Shown: one piece after another, positions 18,311-28,820 of the stretch | Layout: each line of letters begins with the position of its first letter | Numbering within the stretch: position 1 is the first letter of the stretch | Assembly: GCA_016720805.1 (NCBI GenBank) | Contig: JADKJZ010000002.1 | Coordinates: forward strand, 246,075 to 310,074 | Direction of reading: 5' to 3' | From: Gemmatimonadota bacterium | Lineage (GTDB): Bacteria > Gemmatimonadota > Gemmatimonadetes > Gemmatimonadales > GWC2-71-9 | DNA length: 64,000 bases | The notes under the pieces: generated by a model | Databases searched by the model: none | What the model was told of the DNA's origin: nothing | What the model saw: only the letters and a program-made list of their open reading frames with translations | Made by a program: the position numbers and the translations under genes

Positions 18311-19517
18311 TCATGAGGACTTCCGGGCAATCGGAAGGTCGAGGTGGAAGAGCCCGGCGCCAGCGCGGGGCATCGTGTCGAGGTCCCCGCCCAGGAGGCG
18401 GGCCAATCGTCGCGAGAGCGGCAGCCCGAGCCCGACCCCTGTTTCTCCCCTTCGGCGGTGGTCACGACACGTCGAAGATCCGCTCGCCTCCTCCTCGCGG
18501 ATGCCGGGGCCCTCATCCTCCACGAGATAGCGACCATCGCGCCCTCGGGGCGGACCGAGAGCCGCACCGGGTCCCGCGGGGCTGTACCTGATGGCGTTGG
18601 TCAACAGGTTCATCAGGATCTGTTCCACGCGGCTGGCGTCGGTCTCGATCGTGGGCAGGTCCTCCGCGAGCTCCATCGCCAGCCGGATCGACTTTGGCCT
18701 GGCGGCGGGTGTCGCCCGTCCGGCCGCACGGTGGGCCAGCGCGACGGCGTCGACCCGCCGAACGACCGGCTTGAGCCGATCCTCGTCGAGTCGGCTCAGG
18801 TCGAGGAGGTCGCTGATCAGGTCGATGGCCTGCTGGGCGGCGTCATACACCTCGAAGGCCTCGCGCGGAGCCGTCGCGCGATCCTGCTTGCGAACCAGCA
18901 GCTCGGACCAGCCATACACGGCGGCGAGGGCATTGCGCAATTCGTGGTTGACCATCGCGAAGAACCGCTCGCGGGTCCGTTGCAGGAGATGGACTTCGGC
19001 CAGCAGCTGCGCGCTCTCTTCGTGCAGGCGCGCGTTCTCGACCGCCGCCGCCGACATGGCGGCGAGCAGGATGGCGACGTGCTCGTCATCGGCGGTGAAC
19101 TGGCCGTTCCCCTGCTTCTCGGTGAGGTACAGATTGCCGATGATGCCACGGCGGCCGGTGATCGGGACGCCGAGAAAGGAGTGCATGGGAGGGTGATGCG
19201 GGGGAAAGCCGTGGGAAGCGGGGTGGCGCACCAGATCGGGCAGGCGAATGGGGCGCCCCTCTCGCAGCAGGAGCCCGAGCACGCCATGCCCCACGGGAGG
19301 CGGGCCCATCGCCTCGCGTTCCTGGTCGCTGATGCCATGGGTGACGAACCGCTCGAGGACTCGACCATCCGGCGCCAGGACGCCGATGGCCGTGTAGCGC
19401 ACCGATCACCTCGGCAGCGATCGCCACGACGCGGTGCAGCACGCCGTCGAGTGACGCCTCCGAGGTCAGGGCGAGCCCGGCCAGGACCAGTCGCTCCAGT
19501 TGATCGTTTTCCGGCAT
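18311..19517 (-). CDS. GAF-domain sensor histidine kinase (frameshifted)
   Basis: This is a soluble sensor kinase of about 400 residues with no membrane helix. The start MPENDQLERLVLAGLALTSE leads into a GAF domain (RYTAIGVLAPDGRVLERFVT, GVLGLLLREGRPIRLPDL, FLGVPITGRRGIIGNLYLTE). The HisKA H-box reads FFAMVNHELRNALAAVYGW. The ATPase N-box is NLLTNAIRYSP, the G1 box VEDEGPGI and the G2 box GVGLGLPLSRRL. One shift near 19,403 joins the N-terminus to the GAF domain, and at least two more scramble the ATPase domain between 18,450 and 18,600. A GAF fold of this type usually senses a small molecule or redox state. It lies 16 bases upstream of the response regulator. Confidence 0.82.
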
Positions 19518-19682
19518 GGCAGGGGTGTTCGTGGGCGTCGCCTCCGTGAGTGTCTGGTGCCGACTGCCTTGTGCTGGCGATGAAGAAAGCTTCATCCCCG
19601 GCCCATCCTCCCTTCCCGTGCCACCGTGCACTTTTCCTGCGTGAACGTCTCCGTCTTACCCTTGCCGTGCGGGAGTCCCGAG

Positions 19683-20708
19683 ATGTCGCTTCGCGATGGC
19701 GACGCAGCGACGGCAGGTTCAGGGCATCCACGCTCCGTCGATGCCGGGCCGCGCTGGGGCTGGCGGAGCTTTGACCACCATCCGCGGCAATGGCACGAGG
19801 CCCTTCGCCACGCCCTCCCGACCGGGTGGGGTCAGATGCGATCCGAAACCTATCTACTGTCGCGACGGTCCACGAGTCTGGTGAAGCTCCAGCAGGGCCG
19901 AGTGGACGTCAAACGGAGGATGGCGACGGAGCCAAACGGACTGGAAGCCTGGCAAACAGTGCGGCGGGTGGGGTTTCCGATCCCACCCGAGGACATCGCG
20001 GCACTCTGCCGCTGCTGGCAGGTCGACCCCCCAGGCCCGTCCCGGGTGATTGCGACGCTCGACGAGTTTCATGCCCTTCTGGCACAGCAGCTTCCCGAGG
20101 TGCACGTCCTTCCGGCCAGAAGCTGGTGGCGCGAGTATGGCCTGCTTGGGTGTCTGGTGCAGCGGCGCACAGTATTGGTGCGCGGGACCGTGCTCGAGAT
20201 GCTGGCTGTCGAGCACCCGGAACTGGCCACCCTTCGCACCGCGCTGCAGGCGATGCAACTTACGGAGGGTGCCCACACCTCGTCCCGGACGGCGCTGCGG
20301 CAGTTGCTCGGTGGCCAACGCATGACGGTCACTGAGCGACGGCCCCGATCGCGCGAACCGGGAATGATTCGACGACTGATTCGGTCCCCATTCCGTGGCC
20401 GTGTTGGCGGTTGCCGATCACGCGTCCTTGGTAGTGATTGCACACCGGCGCGTGAGTATCGCTTCCGTGGTGATGCTCGAATCACGCTGACCTCTGGGAG
20501 CCGCTCATGCGCAGGTTCGCCTTTCTCCTCGCCATCTCGTCGTCGTCGGCGATCTCGCTCGCCGCGCAGCAACTCGCCACGTCGACGACGCCCCTTCGTG
20601 AGTGCGGCGCGTGCGCGGCCTCGCTTGCCGTCGGCATTCATCAGGCGCCTGCGGACACCGGTCGCCTCAGGGCGATCGAATACAGCGATGCGTACGCCGT
20701 CCGGTTGA
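19683..20708 (+). CDS. CYTH-like domain protein (putative)
   Basis: This protein is not firmly assigned. The segment from about residue 58 (RSETYLLSRRSTSLVKLQQG, VDVKRRMATEPNGLEAWQTV) to about residue 200 (LVQRRTVLVRGTVLEMLAVE, HPELATLRTALQAMQL) follows the charged-strand pattern of CYTH-fold proteins, which bind polyphosphates or nucleotides with Lys/Arg/Glu on both faces of a barrel. The assignment rests on pattern memory only. ATG 19683 follows a GGGAGT-like ribosome site. The frame stays open to 20708, but family-like sequence ends near 20,330, where a TGA occurs in the neighbouring frame (20333-20335); the last 200 bases overlap the next gene. A missing base near 20,320 is therefore likely. 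Confidence 0.45.
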   Translation: MSLRDGDAATAGSGHPRSVDAGPRWGWRSFDHHPRQWHEALRHALPTGWGQMRSETYLLSRRSTSLVKLQQGRVDVKRRMATEPNGLEAWQTVRRVGFPIPPEDIAALCRCWQVDPPGPSRVIATLDEFHALLAQQLPEVHVLPARSWWREYGLLGCLVQRRTVLVRGTVLEMLAVEHPELATLRTALQAMQLTEGAHTSSRTALRQLLGGQRMTVTERRPRSREPGMIRRLIRSPFRGRVGGCRSRVLGSDCTPAREYRFRGDARITLTSGSRSCAGSPFSSPSRRRRRSRSPRSNSPRRRRPFVSAARARPRLPSAFIRRLRTPVASGRSNTAMRTPSG

Positions 20709-21131
20709 AGATCCATCGCATCGCCAGTTACGCGGAATTGCCGCTCTTCGCGGCAGAGTACTTCCTTGGCGAGAAGCTGCTGCGTGACCAGCGCAACGGA
20801 GTGAACTGAGGTGGCGAGGACGGCGGGAACTGATCCAGTGCGCGTGGCGCGCACTCGGCGGTGGCAGCCGGACTCGGGGTGCTCTTCACCGTCAACACTG
20901 TCACGGGCGGCTGGAATCTCTACGAGTCGCGGAAGGATCCCTCGGGACGGACTCGCAAGTGGATCCACACCATCGCCATGCTCGCGGCCGATGCCGGATT
21001 CCTGTGGACCGCTGCGGCGGCCGAAGGGGCGCGCGAATCGGATGCCGGCGCGGACGCACCGCACGCGGGCCATCGCCTCGATCAGTCTCGCGACGGCCTC
21101 CACCGTGATGATGTGGCTCTGGATGGATTGA
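20507..21131 (+). CDS. Small multi-helix membrane protein of unknown function (frameshifted)
   Basis: This exported or membrane protein begins with a signal-like segment (MRRFAFLLAISSSSAISLAA). It continues with SDAYAVRLKIHRIASYAELP, AAGLGVLFTVNTVTGGWNLY and RKWIHTIAMLAADAGFLWTA, and ends HRAIASISLATASTVMMWLW followed by MD. Stops at 20807 and about 20850 interrupt it, and another shift lies near 21,050. Once corrected, it has three or four helices, with His residues at membrane edges that could bind haem (inference). It is followed with a one-base overlap by another membrane gene and then a Rieske protein, so all three probably form one electron-transfer unit. I do not recognise the family. 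Confidence 0.6.
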
Positions 21132-21630
21132 TGCTCGCCACGCTGATCGACACGCTCACCCGCTGGTGTGCGCCATGGCAGGCGTTCTATGCCGATTCCC
21201 GACTGACCGAGATCGCGGTCACTTCGGTGCACGTCGTGGCGATGCTGGTGGCGGCGGCTTCGCCGTCGCGGCGGACCGACTCACGCTGCGCACGACGCGG
21301 CGCGAGACGGCCGACCGGATGGCGATGCTTGAGGAATTGCAGTCGGTGCACCGGCCGGTGAAGATCGGATTGGCGGCGCTGTTCGCGAGCGGCGTGGCGC
21401 TTGCGGCTTCCGATGTCGAGACCTTCTCGGCCTCGCCCGCGTTTCTGGTGAAACTGGCGTTGGTCGCGCTCCTCTCGGTCAACGGGCTGGTCATGTTGCG
21501 TGCCGAGCGGTTGCTCCGGCGCGATCCGACCGACGCGCGATGGGGAACGTTGCGCCGGGTCAGTTGGTTCTCGCTGATGCTCTGGATCAGCACCGCCGTC
21601 GTCGGGGTCGTGCTGGTCAATGCGGCGTGA
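21131..21630 (+). CDS. Four-helix membrane protein of unknown function (frameshifted)
   Basis: This protein of about 165 residues has likely helices at RLTEIAVTSVHVVAMLVAA, VKIGLAALFASGVALAA, FLVKLALVALLSVNGLVML and FSLMLWISTAVVGVVLVNA. A one-base shift near 21,265 separates the first helix from the rest. The cytoplasmic loops are Arg-rich (TLRTTRRETADR, RAERLLRRDPTDAR), giving a plausible in/out topology. The ATG overlaps the previous stop by one base. His residues in the first helix and before the second (SVHVV, SVHRPV) could be haem ligands, as in cytochrome b561-like proteins, but this is inference. The next gene encodes a Rieske protein. Confidence 0.62.
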
Positions 21631-21681
21631 GTGCGCTGCACCGACGTCGGTCCTCCACCATTGTCCTGCCCTGAGGTTGCC

Positions 21682-22210
21682 GTGAACGATAGCAGCGAAC
21701 ACAACGATGACGCCGCCTGCGAAGGCTGCGAATTGACCCGGCCCCGCCGGGAATTCCTGAAGGAGATCGGCGCGGCCGCGATGGGCGCGCTGCTGCCTGG
21801 CTGGCATTCCGGCCGAGGTGGCCGCGGCGATGGAGCCGCGTCGCGTCACGGCCAGCGGCCGCGTCGGGGCAGATCCGACCTATCCGGTACCGGCCGCCGA
21901 CGGCGTGCAGATCGACAAGGTGAACGAGGTGATCCTGGTCCGCTGGCAGAACAGTGTCTGGGCCTTCAACCTCTCCTGCCCGCACCAGCGGACGGCGTTG
22001 CGGTGGACCGAGGCCAAGCACGAGTTCCAGTGTCCGAAGCACAAGTCGCGCTACCAGCCCGACGGCACCTTCATCGCCGGCCGCGCCACCCGCCACATGG
22101 ATCGCTTCTCGATCACGCGGACCGGGACCGACGTCATCGTGCACGTCGGGGCGATGCACAAAAGCGACGCGGACCAGGCAAGCTGGTCCGCGTCGGTGGT
22201 GAAACTCTGA
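21682..22210 (+). CDS. Tat-exported Rieske [2Fe-2S] protein (frameshifted)
   Basis: This is a protein of about 176 residues that carries a Rieske iron-sulphur cluster outside the cytoplasm. The N-terminus after the GTG start (NDSSEHNDDAACEGC) is followed by a twin-arginine-type signal (RPRREFLKEIGAAAMGALL). A one-base shift near 21,805 then separates it from the mature domain. The cluster motifs are CPHQRTALRW and CPKHKSRYQPDG, spaced as C-x-H ... C-x2-H. The length and loop between the motifs resemble small ferredoxin-like Rieske proteins rather than full bc1 subunits. The two small membrane proteins directly upstream are candidate partners. It ends convergent with the Ig-like lipoprotein gene, 18 bases away. 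Confidence 0.85.
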
Positions 22211-22228
22211 TCGGTATCGCGCGGCGCC

Positions 22229-24832
22229 CTAGCGCGCCCGGCCCAGCCGGCGATCTTCCGGGTCCGTGGTAAACCGGCCGCGCACGATCAGGGCGACGCT
22301 CTTCCGGAAGATCGAGGCGCTCGGGAAGGGCAATGCGGACTGCGTGGCGGAGCACCCAGGCGGCGGTGAGCAGTTCTTGCCCGGCGCGCAGGGGCCGCCG
22401 TTGAAGTTGATGCGCCGACCATACCCGCCATTCGGCAGCTGGAAGCGGAGCACCAGCTCGGGCTGACGGTTTCGCGTCACCAGCTGCGCGTTCGGCAGCG
22501 GGCCGATGTCAAACTGGAAGGTGACCAGCCGATCGACACCGCCGTTGCCTTCACTCTCGCCCCCCAGGAACGCGATCGCCGAGGCGCTGAACGACTGCGT
22601 CTGGGGCGCACCCGTCGTAGCGTTCTTCACCACCCGCTCGGCCACCAATGTCATTGGGTACGCGATCGGACCGCTCTGCCCAGCGTTGCCTCGGCCGAGA
22701 GGTACAGGCCGATGGAACGCACCAATCCGCCGGCACCCACCGGACCGGGAATGGTGAAGTAGTACGCGGCGATGTCGTCCCGAAACGCGGCGGGGGTGCA
22801 GGCGTTGATGGTCGTGTAGGCGGAGGAATGCGTCGCGGTGTAGAAGAGCTCCGCGCCCCCCGGCGTCGACTGCAGCGAGGCGCGCAGTTGATTCTCCCCT
22901 TCGCCAGGGCACCCGGTGACCGACGCACTCCCGTCGGCCCCGGTGGGGGTCGTGGCCGTCAGCGGCGCGCCGTTCACGGTGGCACCCATGGCGCCGCCTG
23001 GTGTCCAGAAGACCGGGACACCAACCTGCGGGTTGTTGAATTGGTCGGTGACCCGGACGGTCGGCGTCGGGCTGACCGCACCGCCGTTCACCTTGCCATA
23101 CGCCGTGGGGCCGACCGCCACAAACCGCAACGCGGCACCGGGCGCGACATCGAAGAGGTTGCTCCCCGTGGTGCTGGACACGAGCCCCGCGTCGCCGAGC
23201 GTCGCAGCGGCAGCGAATCGATAGCCCGTGGCCGCCTGCAGGATCGTGGTGCTGAAGGTGGCCACCCCGTTGACCGCATTGGTGACCTTTGTCGTGGCAC
23301 CGCCGTCAAAGCTGTTCTTGTTCAGCGATAGCGTCACCGGGTTCGACGCGGTCGGCACGATCGTGCCCAAGTCGGAGCGCACCTCGACGCGGGCGGGGAT
23401 CAACGCACCGGCGCTGTAATTGCCCGCGGCCGGTTGGGTGAAGACGAGGCTGCTTGCCCCATACGCGGCGATCAGCCAGCTCGGCGCCTCCGGGACAAAC
23501 TCGATCACAGTCGGGTCGAGGTTGGCCGGTGGCGTGAGCGTCGCAGTCAGCTTGGTGTAGGCGGTGCGGAGGTCGGACGTCGTGCCGAAATTGATGCAGC
23601 CGACGGCCGCAGTCCCGGCGGCGTTGGTGGCGGCGTCGGCGCCGCAGACCGAGGCGTTACCCGGCTTCGCGCTGTAGGGCGCCACGGTGGACGGTGCCGT
23701 CGTCCAGGCGGCGGTGACGCCCGGAATCGGCGTCCCCTGGCGGGTCTTGACCGTGATCGTCGGGAGGCCCGCGCCGGTGCGGGTCGTGCCGACGGTGCCA
23801 TCGATCGTGGTCACGAGGAGGGCGTCGCGGACGAACTCGCTGGTCGACCCGCCGACGCCGCCCGAGGCGAAGAGCTGCGGGTCAACCGGCTCGAACGGCG
23901 AGAACTCGCTGGTCGCGCCGCCGATGCCGCCGCTGCCCGCGAAGCGACCGGCAGCGGCGAGCGGTGCGGGGCGCACCACGCTCGCCAGCGCGTCGAGGAG
24001 TCGACCACCCCAGCTCGACGGGATCGCGGCCGAGGTGATCGCCCCGCACGCGAGCGTCATCTCCGGCGGAATGTTGACGCGCGGAGCACCTCGAAGGTGG
24101 CCGGGTTTTTCTGGTGGGCGAGCACCAGCCGCGCCAGCAGCGAGTCGATTTCATTCGCCGGCACGTTGATGAGTTCTACGGGATCCGGGCAGACGCCGAC
24201 GATCGCCTTCGTGCCCGGCTTCAGCGTCTGGGCAGGCGACACCGTCCACTCATAGATGAACGCGTACTTGTCGAGCGGCGTCGTGAGGGCGTTCGGGTCA
24301 GTGAGCCGGCGCGCCGTCACGATGGTGTTCTCGACGACCGCATCCGGCGGGAACTGGGCTCCGGACTGGCGGTCCAGCGTCTGCAGCGTGGTCATCGGGT
24401 CGCCGACGTGCACGACCCACGTCTCCTTGGGGTTCGCGATCCCGGCGTCGATGCCGACGTAACAGAAGATCTGGTTCAGCACCGAGGCGAGGGTCGCCGG
24501 CGACAACGCCACCTGCTGGTTCGCGTCGTTGGCGAGGAGGAAGTCGACCAACTCGAACGCCTTCGCCTTGGCCAGCGTCGCATTGTTCGCGTTCGTCGCC
24601 TGCACGACGGCGTTCCAGGTGCTCGTGGCGGTGAAGCTGTTGGCGAGCGACGAGAAGCCGCTCGACAGTGCGCCCGGATCTGCACGGGGTCCGCCGTGCA
24701 CGCGGCAGCGTCCGCCGCGCGGCCGCGCGTCGGGACGGCGCCAGTGGCCTGATCGGCCAGCGAGGCGGAGTCTCCGCATGCCGTGGCAAGCAACAGCACC
24801 GCGAGCAGCGGCAACCGGGTGGAACGAAGCAC
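22229..24832 (-). CDS. Large Ig-like-domain lipoprotein of unknown function (frameshifted)
   Basis: This exported lipoprotein of about 865 residues needs shifts near 24,655, 24,060 and 22,690 to read through. The GTG start at 24832 has a GGAGG ribosome site four bases away and gives a lipoprotein signal (LRSTRLPLLAVLLLATACGD). A helical region (FELVDFLLANDANQQVALSP) comes first. Several Ser/Thr/Val-rich beta domains follow, with invasin/Big_1-like motifs (GLPTITVKTRQGTPIPGVTA; PTVRVTDQFNNPQVGVPVFW). The C-terminus (FRKSVALIVRGRFTTDPEDR) is unique to this protein. A short duplicated motif GG(I/V)GG(A/S)TSEF occurs twice near 23,850-23,930. Surface adhesion or scaffolding is inference from the Ig-like domains. 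Confidence 0.7.
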
Positions 24833-25023
24833 GACGCCTCCAGGGGGAATCAGGAGGGAGTGCGGTGGGATGGACGCCGAGCGTACCGCCTCGGCGATTC
24901 ATCCTGCCACCCCCAATGGCGATTGATATACGCCACAGTCGAAAAGTCCGCAATGGTGTTGCGCGCGCGTTACACCCATGTGGGCCAGTTGCGACGGGCA
25001 TTTCCCGGGTCCCGGATGCCAAA

Positions 25024-25049
25024 CGCCCCACCCGGTGGGGGGTGGGGCG
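25024..25049 (-). terminator. Intrinsic-terminator-like hairpin after the kinase gene
   Basis: Arms 25024-25033 and 25040-25049 form a perfect 10-bp G+C stem with a six-base loop. On the minus strand the stem is followed by TTT. It lies 27 bases beyond the stop of the Ser/Thr kinase gene, in the right orientation. The rest of 24,833-25,075 shows no gene. Confidence 0.6.
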
Positions 25050-25075
25050 CCGTGGGATCCGCTGGCCGGTGCCGG

Positions 25076-27630
25076 CTAGTTGGCGAGCAGCTTCTTGAAA
25101 CCGGGAGTCTCGGCGATCGGGCGATACCACCACCCCGGGTAGGCCACGAGCGCCTTCCGCCGATCGTCGCTCTTGGACAGATAGGTCTTCAGGTCGGCCA
25201 GGGCAGCCGTCGTGTCGCCGCGGAGCGCGCCGACGAAGGCCGCGAACTGTGGCAGTTCGAGATTGGGGTCGATGTCCGGGTTGCCGCGCGACCGGTCGAC
25301 CACCCGCTTGGCACTGTCGCCGAGGCCGGCGCGCGCGAGCACCGCCGCCACCAGCAGGTCGCTCTTGAAGCGCTCGAACTGCTGCTGCGGCTTCGGCGCC
25401 ATCGCCGTGATCGAGTCGGCCAGCTTCCACGCGAGCGGGACGTCCCACTCCTTCTTCTTCGACGTCTCGAGGTAGAGCTTGCAGCGCGGCGCCTGGGACG
25501 AGGCGGGGTAGCGGCGCTGCATCTCGTCGCACCAACGCGTGGCAGTTGTCCACTCCTCCGTGTCATACGACGCGAGGATGAGCCGGTTCAAGACCACCTG
25601 CGCGTTGCTGAGGAAGGCGTCGGCCTCCCACGCCTTCTCGGCAGCCCGGTAGATGTCCCTTGGTGAGACTTCCGGAATCGCGTAGTAGAGGTGTGAGAGC
25701 GACGCCCACGCCCCGGCCTGATTGGGGTTGAGCTCCGTCGCCTTCTCGAGGTCGGCGCGCGCCGCCGTGAGCAACGCCGACTGCTTCTCCTTCTCGGCGT
25801 CAACCTTCACCAGATAGCGCCAGTACTGCAGGTTGCCGCGCAACTCCAGTGCGTTCGGGTCCTGCGGCTGCAGCGCCAGCGCCCGGTTGATGTGCGCGAG
25901 GCCCGCGTCGATCGGCGCCTTTGCCTCGAGTGGATCGGCGTTGCGGCGCGACGTCTCGTACGCCAGCCGGGCCCGTCCGATGATCGGGTCGGGCCACTTC
26001 GGGTCGAGGGTCTCTGCCTGGGCCAGCAGCGTGTCGGCCTGGGCGCGGATCAGCAACGCGCTGTCACCCTTCGTGGCCGCCGCGCTCTTCCGGAGTCGTT
26101 CGGCCGCTGCACGAGCAACCACGCATCGTTGTTCGACGTGGCTCGGCGTTGCTCCTTCAGCAGCACCTCGCCGCCGATGCGCTCACGGATCAGGGTAGCC
26201 ACTTCGGTCACGGTCGAATCGCGCACCGCCGCGAAGTTGCGGCCATCCACCATGAAGCTCTTGGGGTCGCCGAAATCGACGCCGGAGTTGCCGTCGAGCA
26301 GGCGGATCGACACCCTGATCTTGTCGCCCTGCTGGTCGAGCGTCCCCTTGACCAGCGTCCCCGCATTCAGCGCCTTGCCGATGTCCTCGGGCGGGATCGA
26401 GTCATTGCCGCGATACTGGCCGACACCACCCGCGGAGATCACGGCGAGGCCCGGGATGGTGTTCAGGTTCTCGATCAGCGCTTCGGTCAAACCATCGGCG
26501 AGCGTGGCGAGTGAATCGCCAGTCTGGAAGTAGAGCACCGCGATCCGCTTCTTGGACAGCCCGCCGCTGTCGGCCAGCGGCACCGGCTTGCCACCCGCCG
26601 TCAGCTTGTACGCACCGAATCCGCCCCCGGCCAGCACCAGCAACGCGACCCCGAGCACCATTGGCCGCTTCCAGAGCGGCACCGGCATCGGAGCGGCGAC
26701 CCCGAAAGCGCTCGTCATCCCGCTGGTGGTGCGGCGCGCCGTGGTGTGCCGCATCGTCATCATGCGGGTCGACGTCGCGCCCGCCGGCATCGGCGCCGCG
26801 ACCAGCAGGGCGGCAAACGCCGCCGCGCTCTGGGGCCGATCGGCCGGCGACTTCCCCAGCGAGCAGAAGATCGCGTACTCGACTTCCTCGGGTACCGATT
26901 GCCGGATGATCCGGAGCGACGGCACCTGCTCCATCACGTGCTTCGCGAGGATCGCCGAGGCGTTCTTCCCGCTGAACGGCGGCTCGCCGGCGAGCATCTC
27001 GAACAGCATGCAGCCGAGCGAGTAGATGTCCGCGGTGACGCCGACCTTCTCGCCCATCCCCTGTTCGGGGGCCATGTAGGTCGGCGTGCCCAGCGCCATC
27101 CCGGTCTGCGTCAGTTGCTGCGCCATCCTCGACCGCGCGGGCAATGCCGAAGTCGGCTACCAGCGCGTGGCCGCCGCTGAGCAGGACGTTCTCCGGCTTG
27201 ATGTCGCGGTGGATGACCTGCTGCTTGTGGGCGTACTCGAGGGCGTCGGCCACTTCGAGCGTGATCTGCAGCGCATCCTCGACGGAGAGCTGGCCTTCAC
27301 GGTCGAGCCGGTCGCGCAGCGACTCCCCCTCGACGAACGGCATGACGTAGTAGAGCAGCCCGTCGGAGACGCCCGAGTCATACATCCCGAGGATGCGGGT
27401 GCTGCAGGCGCCCGGCACTGCGGATCTCGCGCTCGAAGCGCTCGCCGCCGATCGAGGCGGAGAGGTCCGGGTGGAGGACTCACGGCCACCTTGCGGTCGT
27501 GCTTGATGTCGCGGGGTCGGGAAGACCGTGGCCCATGCCCCCACGGCCAAGCTCCCGCCCGAACGCATAGCGATCGGCGAGGTGGGTTTGCAGTCGTTCG
27601 AGGTGGTATCGGCCAAGCTGGAGGCCTCGG
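25076..27630 (-). CDS. Ser/Thr protein kinase with TolB-like and TPR extracytoplasmic part (frameshifted)
   Basis: This membrane-bound Hanks-type kinase has about 850 residues. The kinase domain begins near LERLQTHLADRYAFGRELG and has VIHRDIKPENVLL (catalytic loop), LVADFGIARA (DFG) and GTPTYMAPEQ (activation segment). A Thr-rich juxtamembrane region and one helix (MVLGVALLVLAGGGFGAYKL) follow. Outside lies a TolB/FlgO-like domain (KRIAVLYFQTGDSLATLADG, LVKGTLDQQGDKIRVSIRLL). TPR-type helices then run to the C-terminus (ALALQPQDPNALELRGNLQY). The N-lobe is broken by several shifts between 27,130 and 27,530, and another lies near 26,110. The start codon is uncertain, with about 27,630 the best guess. 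This kinase architecture is frequent in Gemmatimonadota; targets are unknown. Confidence 0.85.
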
Positions 27631-27788
27631 GCCGGAGAGGGTTCGGAGCCAGCGATAAGTCCGGCCCCGAAGAACGCGCCAGCGGTGGAGGGCCAATCCG
27701 CCGCCGGAGGCTCGATTCCGGGTACCCCCGCTTAGATTTCCCCTGCGGCCACTTTGCCGTCCTTCGTCCCCGGCACGAGTGAGTTCGC

Positions 27789-28076
27789 ATGAGCGCCTAC
27801 AAGACCCTGCAGCGTCGCCTGACCCTTGGCGGACGCGAGTACCATTTCGTCACCTGCGAGGGTCAGCGGGCCAATCCGTCGCGCAATCACCCCGAGGTGC
27901 CCCCCACCTGGGCGCTGATGGCCGCCGGCAAGCGCTGGACGGTCATGCCGGAGCTGGCGGATCAGGACGAGGCCGAGATCGACCGCCAGTTGCTGGCGTG
28001 GCTGGGCGAGCACATGGGCAGCGAGCCGGGGATCATCGCCGACCGGGGCGATCCGGCCAGCGGCCGGAAGGGATAG
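27789..28076 (+). CDS. Small conserved-looking hypothetical protein
   Basis: This is a 95-residue soluble protein, divergent from the kinase gene and convergent with the carbonic anhydrase gene. It starts MSAYKTLQRRLTLGGREYHF and is rich in charged residues (ELADQDEAEIDRQLLAWLGE). There is no signal peptide and no recognised motif. Codon use and the single clean ATG support a real gene. The segment VTCEGQRANPSRNHPEVPPT and two Trp residues in the middle suggest a small alpha/beta fold. I cannot assign a function. Confidence 0.6.
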   Translation: MSAYKTLQRRLTLGGREYHFVTCEGQRANPSRNHPEVPPTWALMAAGKRWTVMPELADQDEAEIDRQLLAWLGEHMGSEPGIIADRGDPASGRKG

Positions 28077-28118
28077 CAACCCGCCGGTCCTGCCGCCGCT
28101 CCCCGCAGCGGCGACCGG

Positions 28119-28748
28119 TCACCCCGGCATCCCGTCGAAAAAGGTGACCACCCCGGTCTCCAGCGAATATTCCGCCCCCACCACCAGCAGACCATCCTCC
28201 CGAATCAACTGCTCCAGGATCTCCGAGCCATGCCGCAAGTGGTCCGCGGAGGCGCGGATGTTGGCGCGGACCGCTTCGGCCACCAGGGCGTCGTGGGCCT
28301 GCGCGAGCGGCGTGTCGAGGAGCGACTCGACCGACGGCCGCACCAGGTCGACAATCGCCCGGATGTTGCGCGAGTGGGTTGAGCTCGGCGAGGGGTGCTG
28401 CAGTTCCTCGATGGTCGCCACGATCGCTCCGCACTGGGAATGGCCCAGGACCACCACCAGCCTGGTGTGAAACCGCTCGGCCGCGAACTCGACGCTCCCT
28501 ACCAGCGAGGGGGCGACGATGTTGCCGGCGACCCGGATCACAAAGAGATCGCCGAGTCCCTGGTCGAAGACGATCTCGGCCGGGACCCTGGAATCGGCGC
28601 AGCCGAGGATGATGGCGAATGGCTCCTGCCCTTCGGTCAGCTCCGCTCGGCGGGCCTGATGAAGCACCGGCGCGCCGCCGCTGACGCTGGTATTGAAGCG
28701 GAGATTGCCGGCCCGGAGTCGGGCGAGGGCTTCGTGGGCAGGGATCAT
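28119..28748 (-). CDS. Beta-class carbonic anhydrase
   Basis: This is an intact 209-residue zinc enzyme that interconverts CO2 and bicarbonate. Zinc ligands are visible: Cys in AIILGCADSRVPAE (with the Asp-Arg dyad), and His and Cys in VVVLGHSQCGAI. Further family signatures are VFDQGLGDLFVIRVAGN and SVEFAAERFHTRLVVVLG. The length is normal for bacterial beta-carbonic anhydrases, and no signal peptide is present, so it is cytoplasmic. Its 3' end faces the small hypothetical gene. It is not in an obvious operon with carboxylating enzymes here, so a housekeeping CO2-supply role is likely. Confidence 0.95.
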   Translation of the reverse strand: MIPAHEALARLRAGNLRFNTSVSGGAPVLHQARRAELTEGQEPFAIILGCADSRVPAEIVFDQGLGDLFVIRVAGNIVAPSLVGSVEFAAERFHTRLVVVLGHSQCGAIVATIEELQHPSPSSTHSRNIRAIVDLVRPSVESLLDTPLAQAHDALVAEAVRANIRASADHLRHGSEILEQLIREDGLLVVGAEYSLETGVVTFFDGMPG

Positions 28749-28820
28749 GGAGGAAGGGTACTACCGCGGCGGGGTGGGCGGTGAGGGGATGGTCCGAAGT
28801 TCTCCGGAGGGAACGACGAA

